From CAWJJM01 sp963843275 (GTDB lineage Bacteria; Acidobacteriota; Thermoanaerobaculia; Multivoradales; JBCCEF01), in NCBI GenBank assembly GCA_963843275.1, contig CAWJJM010000012.1:1736001-1800000 (forward strand): a stretch of 64,000 nt of DNA, read 5' to 3'. Every line of letters begins with the position of its first letter. The stretch's first letter is position 1. Below the pieces are notes generated by a model. It saw only the letters and a list, made by a program, of their open reading frames with translations. It ran no database searches and was not told the origin of the DNA. The position numbers and the translations under genes were made by a program. Below are positions 18,813-27,161 of this stretch, piece by piece.

Positions 18813-19317
18813 TCTCTCTCTCCTCGTCCACCGCCTCGGTCCGCTGCGCGGACGTCCGGCGGCTGTGGTCCTTTTGGCGGGCGACCTTCTCCTTGAGCTG
18901 CAGGATGCCGTAGATCAGGCCCTCCGGAGACGGGGGGCAGCCCGGCACGTAGACGTCGACCGGGATGATCTCGTCGATGCCCTGCATCACGTGGTAGGCG
19001 CGGTAGAAGCCGCCCGAGCAGGCGCAGGCCCCCATCGAGATCACCCACTTCGGATCCGCCATCTGGTCGTAGATCTTCTTCAGCACCGGGGCCATCTTGT
19101 CGTTGATGGTCCCCGCCACGATGAGGATGTCGCTCTGGCGCGGCGAGAACCGCACCACCTCCGAGCCGAAGCGCGACATGTCGTAGTGGGACGACACCGT
19201 GCTCATGAACTCGATGGCGCAGCAGGCGGTGCCGAAGGGGAAAGGCCAGAAGGAATGGCGCTGCGCCCAGTCCTCGAGCTTCTCGAACTTGGTGGTCATC
19301 CAGCTCTCACCGATCAT
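18781..19317 (-). CDS. nuoB: NADH-quinone oxidoreductase subunit B
   Basis: Carries cluster N2, the last Fe-S centre before quinone in complex I. The N2 ligands are seen as C32-C33 (GTACCAIEF), C98 (MGACA) and C127 (VPGCPPSPE). The 178 residues end in a charged extension of about 35 residues that the family does not usually have; its coding sequence overlaps the start of nuoCD. The ATG at 19315-19317 has a GAGGAG Shine-Dalgarno ten bases upstream; an in-frame ATG six codons later is possible. It is the first gene of the nuo cluster, behind the promoter at 19390-19418. Confidence 0.95.
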   Translation of the reverse strand: MIGESWMTTKFEKLEDWAQRHSFWPFPFGTACCAIEFMSTVSSHYDMSRFGSEVVRFSPRQSDILIVAGTINDKMAPVLKKIYDQMADPKWVISMGACACSGGFYRAYHVMQGIDEIIPVDVYVPGCPPSPEGLIYGILQLKEKVARQKDHSRRTSAQRTEAVDEERESASSGGVLPA

Positions 19318-19636
19318 CGCTTGCAGACTCCTCGTGGCGGCGTGGTCGTCGGTGCGGCGGTGCGGGAGGGACCCCGCGCAGGCGACGAAATCCTACCCCA
19401 TGTGCCGACCGGTCACAAGCGACGCAAACGCCGCGCCGGACGGCACTTAACCCTCCGCCGCAGAGGGTCGGGCGAGCCCCGGACGCGGCCGGGGCAGCTA
19501 CCTGTCGCAACAGATCCGGACGGCCGCCCGATTCCGCCGGCCCCCGCGCGCCCGGCGGAGGGCGACCGGTGCCCGACCCGGCGGGACGGGAGCGAGGCCC
19601 CCCCGGGACGCCGCGCGCCGGCCGCCGCGGTCGCGG
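19318..19636. other. Non-coding gap between nuoB and rubrerythrin-like gene
   Basis: 319 bases without a credible gene. It holds the predicted nuo promoter, and a 7-bp GCCCCGG/CCGGGGC hairpin at 19476-19495 that may end the upstream minus-strand transcript. Nothing else is recognised. Confidence 0.5.
19390..19418 (-). promoter_or_regulatory. Sigma-70-type promoter of nuoB-nuoCD-nuoI
   Basis: On the minus strand, TTGTGA (19418-19413) and TAGGAT (19395-19390) are separated by exactly 17 bases, about 70 bases before the nuoB start. This fits a housekeeping promoter with a leader of about 65 bases. Confidence 0.6.
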
Positions 19637-20077
19637 CTACCCCGCCTGGCTGCCGTGGGTCCCGGCGTCCACCTCGGCCGGCAGCTCGACGTCGCCCTCG
19701 GCGGCCATGAACCGGCTCCGCAGGTCCTCGAGGTGCTTGAGGTGCTCCTTCTGGGCGGCGATCACCGCCAGGAAGGTCTCCGAGGCGTCGCCTTCCGCCT
19801 CGCGCAGCATCTTCGGGTAGAGCACGTCGTTCTCGTAGCGCTCGTTGGAGATGGCGCTGCCGATGTCGGCGGCCTCGCCGCGCACCTGGCCGGCGGTCTC
19901 GAGCTGCACGATCGCCAGGCGGTCCTTCTCCTCGGCCAGGTGACGCCAGGCGCGCGCCAGGTTGGGCAGGCCGTCGCCCTGCGCCCGCGCCGCGTAGGCC
20001 CGGAAGCGGGCCGCGCTGGCGGCCTCGGCGGTGAAGCCGGTCTTGAGATGTTCCTGATTTCTGGGGATTCTGGACAA
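19637..20077 (-). CDS. Rubrerythrin/ferritin-like protein
   Basis: Four-helix-bundle protein of 146 residues resembling the diiron domain of rubrerythrin, which reduces peroxide in anaerobes and microaerophiles. Recognisable pieces are EHLKTGFTAEAASAARFRAY and IAAQKEHLKHL. The rubredoxin domain is absent, and the first ExxH ligand pair appears altered (EEKDRL where ExxH is expected), so metal binding and activity are uncertain. The start is an unusual TTG, supported by a strong GGAGGAGA Shine-Dalgarno six bases upstream. It is divergent from the SpoIIE-type phosphatase gene. Confidence 0.75.
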   Translation of the reverse strand: MSRIPRNQEHLKTGFTAEAASAARFRAYAARAQGDGLPNLARAWRHLAEEKDRLAIVQLETAGQVRGEAADIGSAISNERYENDVLYPKMLREAEGDASETFLAVIAAQKEHLKHLEDLRSRFMAAEGDVELPAEVDAGTHGSQAG

Positions 20078-20271
20078 CGTCTCTCCTCCCAGTCGAACGG
20101 ATCACAGAGGGGTCGACGGAGCGTTCCGGTCGCCGCGGTCCGCGGCGCCGCCATTCTACGGGAGTGCGCGGCGCGACGCCACGCGGCGGCGCTGCCGCTA
20201 TGCTTGCCCGCGGTGGAACACCCGGCCGGCACCGCCGTAGTACGAGGGGGTCCGCCGCCCCGGAACGAACC

Positions 20272-22272
20272 GTGAAGACGCTGCGCAAGGTCCTCCTCGC
20301 CCTGCTGGTCCTCGCCGGCCTGGGCGCGCTCGCCCGCCTCGACCTGCCCGTGGTGTCGACCGTGGCGTTGCTGCTGCTGGTCTCGGTCGGGTTCGTCTTC
20401 CTGCTGTGGGCCGGCTGGCGCCTCTACCAGGCCTTCCTGTGGAAGGTCGGCAGGCGCCTCGCCTTCTCCTACTTCCTGATCGGGGTGCTGCCCATCCCGA
20501 TGGTGCTGTTGCTCCTCGGCCTCGCCACCTACATCCTGGCCGGTTTCTTCCTCGGGCACCTGTTCCGGGACGCCGCGACCGCGTTCCAGGACGAGCTGGC
20601 GGCGCGGGCCGCCACCCACCTCGCCACGCCGGCCGCCGGCGGCGGGCCCGCGGCGACGGCCGCCGACACCCCCTTCGCCACCGCCACCTACCGCGACGGC
20701 AGCCGGGTGTCGGGCGACCCCCGGCTGCCCGAGAGCTGGCCGACCTGGCTCGCCGCCACCGCCGACGGCGCGCCGGCCTTCTTCAGCCTCGCCGGCGGCG
20801 AACCCACGCTGGCGGCCGCGGCCGGCGACGGCTCGCCGGGCACGGTCGTCGTCTACACCGGCGACCTGGCGGCGGAGCTGTCGCGGCGCAGCGACGTCTG
20901 GGTGCGCATCTTCGGGCCGGCGGAGTCGGAGGCCGCCGAGCGGGTCAACGTCGAGGTCCTGGGACGCGAGATGGCGGTCAAGACGGGGACGCCGCGCGCC
21001 AACGAGCCGGCCGGGCGCTTCTTCGCCGAGCGGGCCGAGAGCGGGCCCGACGACCGCTGGATCGAGCGCCTGTGGGACCGCCCCTTCCTGTGGTGGGGGG
21101 AGGTGCCGGGACCGCTGCGCGAGCTCGCCACCGGCAAGGACGTGGCGTCGAGCTTCGCGGTCAGCCTCAACGCGCCGCCGCGCTCGGTGCAGCGCCACCT
21201 GTTCTCCGGCTCGGCGGAGGTCGACGTCGGCGTGTGGAGCTCGCTGTTCGTCTTCGCCTTCCTGCTCTTCGACGTCTACGCCGCGGCGGCGATCATGGCG
21301 GGGGTGATGATCTTCGCCCTGTCGCGGGCCGTCAACCGCCTCTCCCGCGCCACCGAGCGGGTCCGCGGCGGCGACTTCTCGGTGCGCATCCCGGTGCGCC
21401 GCCGCGACCAGGTGGGCGAGCTGCAGCGCTCCTTCAACCTGATGGCCGAGAACCTCGAGCAGCTCGTCGCCACCGCCACCCAGAAGGAGTTGCTGGAGAA
21501 GGAGCTGGCGATCGCCCGCGAGCTGCAGAAGAGCCTGATCCCCACCGACCTGCCGGCCGGCGAAGCGATCGAGTTCGCCACCCTGTTCGAGCCCAGCGCC
21601 GCGATCGGCGGCGACTACTTCGACATCCTGCGCCTGGGCGAGGACCGCCTGGCCGTGATCGTCGCCGACGTCTCCGGCCACGGCCTGCCCACCGGGCTGC
21701 GCATGGCGATGCTCAAGTCCGCTCTCACCATCCTGGCCGGCCAGGCGACGCCGCCGGAGGAGATCCTGCGCCGGCTCGACAGCGTGGTGCGGCTCGACGA
21801 CGACGGGCGCTTCTTCGTCACCGCGACCCTGGCGCTGATCGACTTCCGGCGGGGCCGGATGGACCTCACCAACGCCGGCCACCCGCCGACCTACCTGCTG
21901 CGCGGCGACGGCGTGCGCGAGATCGTGCTGCCGGGCTCGCCGTTGGGGGGCCTGGGCCAGAACTACGGCACCGAGGGGGTCGACCTCGAGTCGGGCGACG
22001 TGGTGGTGTGGCTGTCGGACGGCTTCATCGAGGCGCGCGACGACGACTCCGAGCCCTTCGGCTACCACGGCGTCGAGCGCGCCCTCGGCGACCTCGCCCG
22101 CGAGACCCGGGCGCGCGAGCCCGCCGCGCCGATCACGGCCGTGGAGGTCCGCGACCGGCTGGTGGCGGACGTCAACCGCCACACCCGGGGAACCTGGCAG
22201 GAGGACGACCGGACGCTGGTGGTGATGCGCTACAAGCGGGTGACCGCCGCCGAGACGCCGAGGGTGGCGTAG
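20272..22272 (+). CDS. Membrane HAMP-SpoIIE phosphatase (PP2C type)
   Basis: Likely RsbU-like Ser/Thr phosphatase acting on anti-sigma factor antagonists or similar targets. The 666 residues have three N-terminal hydrophobic helices (about 5-22, 28-48, 66-96), an extracytoplasmic sensor region to about 320, and a further TM helix (about 323-350). A HAMP domain and coiled linker (AIARELQKSLIPTDLP) follow, then a SpoIIE/PP2C domain from about 430 with GGDYFD, VADVSGHG, TNAGHPP and WLSDGF motifs. The metal-binding aspartates are present. The GTG at 20272 begins the first hydrophobic helix. The 3' end overlaps that of the convergent transglycosylase gene by 43 bases. Confidence 0.9.
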   Translation: MKTLRKVLLALLVLAGLGALARLDLPVVSTVALLLLVSVGFVFLLWAGWRLYQAFLWKVGRRLAFSYFLIGVLPIPMVLLLLGLATYILAGFFLGHLFRDAATAFQDELAARAATHLATPAAGGGPAATAADTPFATATYRDGSRVSGDPRLPESWPTWLAATADGAPAFFSLAGGEPTLAAAAGDGSPGTVVVYTGDLAAELSRRSDVWVRIFGPAESEAAERVNVEVLGREMAVKTGTPRANEPAGRFFAERAESGPDDRWIERLWDRPFLWWGEVPGPLRELATGKDVASSFAVSLNAPPRSVQRHLFSGSAEVDVGVWSSLFVFAFLLFDVYAAAAIMAGVMIFALSRAVNRLSRATERVRGGDFSVRIPVRRRDQVGELQRSFNLMAENLEQLVATATQKELLEKELAIARELQKSLIPTDLPAGEAIEFATLFEPSAAIGGDYFDILRLGEDRLAVIVADVSGHGLPTGLRMAMLKSALTILAGQATPPEEILRRLDSVVRLDDDGRFFVTATLALIDFRRGRMDLTNAGHPPTYLLRGDGVREIVLPGSPLGGLGQNYGTEGVDLESGDVVVWLSDGFIEARDDDSEPFGYHGVERALGDLARETRAREPAAPITAVEVRDRLVADVNRHTRGTWQEDDRTLVVMRYKRVTAAETPRVA

Positions 22273-22967
22273 ATGCGGCGGATGTAGCTGCGGGTCTCGC
22301 GGTAGGGCGGCACGCCGCCGTAGCGCTCCACGGTCCCTTCGCCGGCGTTGTACGCGGCCAGGGCCCGTTCCACGTCGCCGCCGAAGCGCTCCAGGAGCCA
22401 GGCGAGGTAGCGGGTCCCGGCGTCGAGGTTGCGCGCCGGATCGAACATCTCCCCCTCGGGCAGCCCGAAGCGGCGGGCGGTGGCCGGCATCAGCTGCATC
22501 AGGCCGCGCGCGCCCTTGCGGGAGACCGCGTAGACGTCGAACGCCGACTCCGCCCGCACCAGGGCGGCGACCAGCGCCGGGTTGACCCGGTGGTGCCGTG
22601 CGGCGGCGTAGATCTGCTCGCCGAACGGCGTCTCGGGAACCGGCTGGTCGCTGTCGAAGCGCCACGACACGGCCGCCGGGCCGGCGGGCTCGGCGCCGGC
22701 CGCCGGCGCCGCCTCCGGGGGCGGGATCACCTCGTCGTCGACGATGCGCGCGACCCGCTCGAGCGGCAGGGTCACCGCCCCGCCGCGCCACAGCTCCACG
22801 TACACCCGCCCGCCCTCCACGTCGTAGGTGGCGGCCTTGAGGAAGCGGCCGTCCTCGAGGACCACGAGCTCGGCCCGCGCCGGCTGCGGCAGCAGGGCGG
22901 CGAACGCCACCAGCAGCGCCAGCGGGGCGAGGCGTCGGGGGATGCGCGACAGCGGGGTCATCGACAC
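22230..22967 (-). CDS. Exported lytic transglycosylase (SLT domain)
   Basis: Murein hydrolase that cleaves the glycan backbone to 1,6-anhydromuropeptides. The 245 residues have a signal peptide (cleavage likely after QPARA, near residue 32), a small beta-rich N-terminal module, and a C-terminal SLT domain. The SLT domain shows RAESAFDVYAVSRKGARG (catalytic Glu), LMQLMPATA, and ALAAYNAGEGTV. The GTG at 22967 is followed two codons later by an ATG that could be the real start. It is convergent with the SpoIIE phosphatase gene, overlapping it by 43 bases at the 3' ends. Confidence 0.92.
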   Translation of the reverse strand: MSMTPLSRIPRRLAPLALLVAFAALLPQPARAELVVLEDGRFLKAATYDVEGGRVYVELWRGGAVTLPLERVARIVDDEVIPPPEAAPAAGAEPAGPAAVSWRFDSDQPVPETPFGEQIYAAARHHRVNPALVAALVRAESAFDVYAVSRKGARGLMQLMPATARRFGLPEGEMFDPARNLDAGTRYLAWLLERFGGDVERALAAYNAGEGTVERYGGVPPYRETRSYIRRIYATLGVSAAVTRL

Positions 22968-23061
22968 GGGATTCTACGCGGGACCGTTCCGCGCAGTCTA
23001 AACCGTCCGCGGCCGCGGTGGATTCCAGCCCATCCCGGGGCACCGCGCCCGCCCGTCGCCG

Positions 23062-23991
23062 TCAGGCCCGCGGGTGGTGGGCGTCGTACAGGCTGCGCAG
23101 CCGCTGCTGGTGGATGTGGGTGTAGATCTGCGTGGTCGAGATGTCGGCGTGCCCGAGCATCATCTGCACCGCCCGCAGGTCGGCGCCGTGCTCGAGCAGG
23201 TGGGTGGCGAAGCTGTGCCGCAGCACGTGCGGCGAAACGTCGGGGATCCCGGCGTCGCGCGCGTGGCCGCGGAGGATCTTCCAGAAGCCCTGGCGGGTCA
23301 GCGGGGCGCCGGAGCGGTTGACGAAGATCACCGCGTGCCGGCCGCGCGCCAGCCGCGGCCGGGCCTCCCCCAGGTACCGCTCGAGCCAGGCCACCGCCTG
23401 CTCCCCCACCGGCACGACGCGCTCCTTCGCGCCCTTCCCGGGGACCAGCAGGAAGTCGATCTCGCGCCGCCCGTCGCGGTTCCGCGAGATGCCCCCGAGA
23501 TGCGCCAGCTCGAGCCCCACCAGCTCCGACACCCGCAGTCCGGTGGCGTAGAGCAGCTCGATCATGGCGCGGTCGCGCAGGCCGCGCGGCGTCTGCGCGT
23601 CGGGCGCCGCCAGGAGCGCCTCGACCTGGCGCTCGCTGAGCACCTTGGGGAGCTGGCGCAGCAGGCGCGGTGGGAGCAGGTTGACCGCGGGGTCGTCGGC
23701 GCGTTCGCCGACCGCCACCAGGTAGGCGTAGAAGCCGCGCAGCGACGACAGCGCGCGGCGCTGGGAGCGCGGCGCCAGCCCCTGCCGGCGGAGCCGTCGC
23801 AGGTGGGCGGAGAGGTCGACGGCGTCGGCGGTCCGCAGATCGCCGCCGCGCGCCGCCAGCTCCCGGCCGAGCCGCTCGAGATCGCGCCGGTAGGCGGCGA
23901 CGGTGTGCGGCGACAGGCCGCGCTCCACCGCCAGCGCGTCCAGCCACCCCCCCAACACCCGCCGCCACGGCGGCTCGGCGGGGCGGCTCAA
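23062..23991 (-). CDS. Tyrosine recombinase, XerC/XerD family
   Basis: Site-specific recombinase, most likely one of the chromosome dimer resolution pair acting at dif. The 309 residues contain an N-terminal SAM-like core-binding domain (about 7-95) and the catalytic domain with R153, K186, H255-x-x-R258, H281 and nucleophile Y290, all present. Length and motifs are typical for Xer proteins, and the lack of phage or integron genes nearby favours a housekeeping role. The TTG start at 23991 overlaps the upstream metallo-hydrolase stop (TTGA), so the two are translationally coupled. XerC versus XerD cannot be decided here. Confidence 0.9.
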   Translation of the reverse strand: MSRPAEPPWRRVLGGWLDALAVERGLSPHTVAAYRRDLERLGRELAARGGDLRTADAVDLSAHLRRLRRQGLAPRSQRRALSSLRGFYAYLVAVGERADDPAVNLLPPRLLRQLPKVLSERQVEALLAAPDAQTPRGLRDRAMIELLYATGLRVSELVGLELAHLGGISRNRDGRREIDFLLVPGKGAKERVVPVGEQAVAWLERYLGEARPRLARGRHAVIFVNRSGAPLTRQGFWKILRGHARDAGIPDVSPHVLRHSFATHLLEHGADLRAVQMMLGHADISTTQIYTHIHQQRLRSLYDAHHPRA

Positions 23992-24632
23992 CGCCAGCCG
24001 GGGGTCGCCGCGGCGCCGAAGAACGGATTGTCGCGCCGCTCGGCCTCGAGGGTGGTCTCGGCGCCGTGTCCGGGGTACAGCGACCAGTCGCCGTCGAGCG
24101 CGAAGAGGCGGCCCCGGATGGAACGTTCCAGGGCTCCGAGGTCGCCGCCCGGCAGGTCGACCCGCCCCACCCCGCGCTCGAAGAGCGTGTCGCCGACCAG
24201 CATCGTGCGGCTCGGCCGGTGCGCCAGGCAGACGCTCCCCGGGGTGTGTCCGGGGGTGTGGATCACCTCGAGCTCGAGCCCGGCCACCGCCGCGGTCTCG
24301 CCGTCGGTCCAGAAACGCTCCGGCGCCGGGCAGGGACGTGCCCCGATCATCTCCCCGAGCTCCGGGATCTGCGGGCTCTCCAGCAGGTAGAGGTCCTCGC
24401 GCGGCGCCCACACCCCGACGCCGTACCGCTCGCAGACCTGCGCCGCGTGCGCGATGTGGTCGAGGTGGCCGTGGGTCAGCAGCACCGCCTCCGGGCGCCA
24501 GCCCTGCTCGTCGAGGGCCGCCGCGATGCGGTCGCTCTCGGCCCCGGGGTCGACCACCGCGACCGCCGGCGGCAGCCCGATGACGTAGCAGTTCTCGGCG
24601 AACGGTCCGACCGTGAAGCGGGCGAGGAGCAT
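23988..24632 (-). CDS. Metallo-beta-lactamase fold hydrolase (glyoxalase II-like)
   Basis: Binuclear-metal hydrolase of 214 residues with THGHLDHI (HxHxDH), HTPGHTPGS, VGDTLF and YPGHG motifs, all metal ligands in place. This is the short subclass usually annotated as YcbL/glyoxalase II-like; a thioesterase role on S-acyl thiols is plausible but unproven. It lacks the C-terminal substrate domain of classical GloB. The ATG at 24630-24632 follows a TAGGCT box by seven bases. It is coupled to the Xer recombinase gene through a TTGA overlap. Confidence 0.88.
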   Translation of the reverse strand: MLLARFTVGPFAENCYVIGLPPAVAVVDPGAESDRIAAALDEQGWRPEAVLLTHGHLDHIAHAAQVCERYGVGVWAPREDLYLLESPQIPELGEMIGARPCPAPERFWTDGETAAVAGLELEVIHTPGHTPGSVCLAHRPSRTMLVGDTLFERGVGRVDLPGGDLGALERSIRGRLFALDGDWSLYPGHGAETTLEAERRDNPFFGAAATPGWR

Positions 24633-24639
24633 CGGGGCC

Positions 24640-24645
24640 AGCCTA
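24640..24645 (-). promoter_or_regulatory. Possible -10 box of metallo-hydrolase/xer operon
   Basis: TAGGCT on the minus strand ends seven bases before the ATG at 24632, again suggesting a leaderless message. No -35 is recognised. Confidence 0.35.
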
Positions 24646-24659
24646 GCAGGAGGGCTCGT

Positions 24660-25916
24660 CTACGGGGCGCCGCGGTCGCGGTCGTCCGGCGTGCCGCGCC
24701 GCGCGCACACGGCCAGCACCTCGTCCTCGGCGAGCACGTGGTCGGAGCCCTTGGCGAGCGCGAACAGCTCGGCGACCAGGCCGGCGTCGGACGCGATGCC
24801 GCGCTCGCGCAGCCAGTACAGGATGTTCGACTCGCCGCACATCGGCCCGATCTCGATCTGCTGGCGGCGTCCGATCAGGCTCGCCGGCACCGACGAGTAC
24901 ACGCGGTCGGCGAGCCAGTCCTCGCCCTTGTCGCGCGCCTTGATGATGGCGGCGGCGTGGACGCCGGTGCCGGTGCGGAAGGCGTCGCGGCCCACCACCG
25001 GGTAGTTGTCGGGCAGCGGCACGCCGGTGGTCTCCGAGACGAAGGCGCAGTAGTCCGCGAGGCACGACAGGTCGCGGTCGATCCAGCCCATCAGCTGCAG
25101 GTTGACCAGCAGCAGGTCGATCGGGGTGTTGCCGACCCGCTCGCCGATCCCCACCGCGGTGCCGTGCAGGCGATCGGCGCCGGCGGCGGCGGCGGCCAGC
25201 GAGTTGATCACCGACAGCCCGCGGTCCTTGTGGCCGTGCCAGTCGACCGCCACCTCCGGCCCCACCACCTCGCGGATGAAGCGCACCAGGTGCCGGGCGC
25301 CGCGCGGCGTCGCGTGGCCCACGGTGTCGGCGACGCAGACCCGGCGGGCGCCGGCCTCGACGGCCGTCGTGTAGAGGCGGCGCAGGTCCTCGGGGGCGGC
25401 GCGGGTGGTGTCCTCGGTGACGAACATCACCGGCAGATCGTGGCCCACCGCGAACTCCACGGCCCGCCGGGACAGCTCGAGCATGCGGTCGAGCTCCCAG
25501 CCCTCGGCGTACTGCCGGATCGGCGAGGAGCCGATGAAGCAGGACACCTCGATGGCGATGCCGCTGCGCTGCGAGATCTCGACCACCGGCTCGATGTCGG
25601 CGATCACCGTGCGGGCGGCGCAGTTCGGTGCGATCGCCAACCGCTCGTCGGCGATCTCGCGCGCCAGGCGCAGCACCTGCTCGGCGGCGTGGGGCCCGGC
25701 GCCGGGCAGGCCGATGTCGGCCGACTCGATCCCCAGCTCGGCGATCATGTGGAGGATCCGGACCTTCTCGTCGAGCGACGGCGAGCGCACCGACGGCGAC
25801 TGCAGACCGTCGCGCAGCGTCTCATCGTCGAGCTCGACCCGGCCGCGCGCCGGGGTCAGCTCGCCGTCGCCGGCCCCGTTCCAGTCATAGATGAGGTCGG
25901 ATTCCCGCAACTCCAT
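24660..25916 (-). CDS. 2-isopropylmalate synthase / homocitrate synthase family protein
   Basis: Claisen-condensing enzyme joining acetyl-CoA to a 2-oxo acid, probably 2-oxoisovalerate in leucine synthesis. The 418 residues show the DRE-TIM signature DETLRDGLQSP (about 31-41), the metal-binding HxH in DWHGHKDRG, and TAVGIGERVGN. The region after the barrel resembles the short accessory domain (IGPMCGESNILYWL). There is no room for the full leucine-feedback regulatory domain of classical LeuA, so regulation may differ. An isopropylmalate dehydrogenase-type gene lies upstream on the same strand, which supports a leucine role. Homocitrate or citramalate synthase remain possible. The ATG at 25916 has a GGAGG Shine-Dalgarno. 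Confidence 0.8.
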   Translation of the reverse strand: MELRESDLIYDWNGAGDGELTPARGRVELDDETLRDGLQSPSVRSPSLDEKVRILHMIAELGIESADIGLPGAGPHAAEQVLRLAREIADERLAIAPNCAARTVIADIEPVVEISQRSGIAIEVSCFIGSSPIRQYAEGWELDRMLELSRRAVEFAVGHDLPVMFVTEDTTRAAPEDLRRLYTTAVEAGARRVCVADTVGHATPRGARHLVRFIREVVGPEVAVDWHGHKDRGLSVINSLAAAAAGADRLHGTAVGIGERVGNTPIDLLLVNLQLMGWIDRDLSCLADYCAFVSETTGVPLPDNYPVVGRDAFRTGTGVHAAAIIKARDKGEDWLADRVYSSVPASLIGRRQQIEIGPMCGESNILYWLRERGIASDAGLVAELFALAKGSDHVLAEDEVLAVCARRGTPDDRDRGAP

Positions 25917-25924
25917 GCCGCTTT

Positions 25925-25954
25925 CCTCCGTCCGGGTGGTGAGGGTCGATGATA
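25925..25954 (-). promoter_or_regulatory. -10 box and Shine-Dalgarno before isopropylmalate synthase-type gene
   Basis: Minus strand: TATCAT at 25954-25949, then GGAGG at 25929-25925, eight bases before the ATG. The -35 is weak. This suggests the synthase gene can be transcribed separately from the upstream dehydrogenase gene. Confidence 0.45.
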
Positions 25955-26011
25955 CCGCGCCTCGGGGCGGGGAGCGCCGGGCCGGCGCGGCATGGAGCGG
26001 GACGGAGCCGG

Positions 26012-27118
26012 TCAGCCGAGGCTGGCCGCGGGCACCCGCTGCAGCGCCCGCGCCGCGTCGTCACCGAACTCGGAGGTGGTCAGCGAGCCGCCCAGGTCGG
26101 GCGTGGTGCGGCCGGCCGCCAGCAGCTCGCGGACCGCGGTCTCGACCGCCGCAGCGGCCTCGGCGTGGCCCAGCTCCTCGAGCATCAGGCCGGCGGTGAG
26201 GATGGCGCCGGCCGGGTTGGCGCGGCCGGTGCCGGCGTACTTCGGCGCCGAGCCGTGCACCGGCTCGAACATCGACGTGCGGCCGGGGTGGAGGTTGGCC
26301 GAGGCGGCCAGCCCCAGCCCCCCCTGGAGCGCCGCCCCCAGGTCGGTGAGGATGTCGCCGAACATGTTGTTGGCGACCACCACGTCGAAGGTCTCCGGCT
26401 TGCGCACCATCTGCATGGCGGCGGCGTCGACGAACAGGTGCCGGGTGGCGATGCCCGGGTAGTCGGCGGCGACCTCGGCGAAGGCGCGCTGCCACAGGTC
26501 GTGGCCGAAGCGCATCACGTTCGACTTGTCCACCATGCAGACCTCGTGGCGCCCGTGGAGGCCGGCGTAGTCGAAGGCGGCGCGCAGGATACGCTCGACA
26601 CCCTTGCGGGTGTTGATCTCCTCCTGCACCGCCACCTCGTCGGGGGTGCCCTTCTTGAAGATGCCGCCGACGCTGACGTAGGCCCCTTCCGTGTTCTCCC
26701 GGAAGACCACGAAGTCGATGTCGTCGGGACCCTTGTCCTTGAGCGGGCAGAGCCGCGGGTCGTACAGCTTGACCGGCCGGAAGTTGACGTAGAGGTCGAG
26801 GCCGAAGCGGATGCCGAGCAGGATGTCGGCGGCGTGCTTCATGTCGGGCACCCGCGGATCGCCGTAGGCGCCGATGTAGACCGCCGCGTAGTGGTCGCGG
26901 AAGTCCTCGAGCGCCCCCTCCGGCAGCGTCTCGCCGGTCTCGAGGTAGCGGTCGGCGTCCCAGGCGAACGAGACCAGCTCGAGCGGCAGGCTCCAGCGCT
27001 CCGCCACCGCCGCGAGCACCTTGACGGCCTCGGCGGTGACGTCCTTCCCGATGCCGTCCCCGGGGATGATCGCGATCTTCTGGGGACGGCGCTCGGAAGG
27101 GGGCGGCAGCTCGCTCAT
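26012..27118 (-). CDS. Isopropylmalate/isocitrate dehydrogenase family protein (probable 3-isopropylmalate dehydrogenase)
   Basis: NAD(P)-dependent beta-decarboxylating dehydrogenase of 368 residues. It shows IIPGDGIGKDV near the N-terminus, a FRENTEGAYV substrate-loop motif, the KSNVMR stretch with catalytic Lys, the metal-binding NNMFGDILTDL, and the nucleotide-binding EPVHGSAPKYAGTGRANP. ENTEG instead of the classical LeuB loop also occurs in isocitrate, homoisocitrate and tartrate dehydrogenases, so the substrate is not certain. Its neighbour, an isopropylmalate synthase-type gene, favours leucine biosynthesis. A TAGCAT box lies ten bases before the ATG at 27118. No leuC/leuD is in the window. 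Confidence 0.82.
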   Translation of the reverse strand: MSELPPPSERRPQKIAIIPGDGIGKDVTAEAVKVLAAVAERWSLPLELVSFAWDADRYLETGETLPEGALEDFRDHYAAVYIGAYGDPRVPDMKHAADILLGIRFGLDLYVNFRPVKLYDPRLCPLKDKGPDDIDFVVFRENTEGAYVSVGGIFKKGTPDEVAVQEEINTRKGVERILRAAFDYAGLHGRHEVCMVDKSNVMRFGHDLWQRAFAEVAADYPGIATRHLFVDAAAMQMVRKPETFDVVVANNMFGDILTDLGAALQGGLGLAASANLHPGRTSMFEPVHGSAPKYAGTGRANPAGAILTAGLMLEELGHAEAAAAVETAVRELLAAGRTTPDLGGSLTTSEFGDDAARALQRVPAASLG

Positions 27119-27161
27119 CGCGCCGGCGATGCTAGCACGCGGGCGGCCCGCCGCGGACCGC

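Noticed and set aside
23062..23991. Mobile-element integrase
   Set aside because: The recombinase has Xer length and motifs, is translationally coupled to a metabolic hydrolase gene, and has no phage, integron or attachment-site features nearby.
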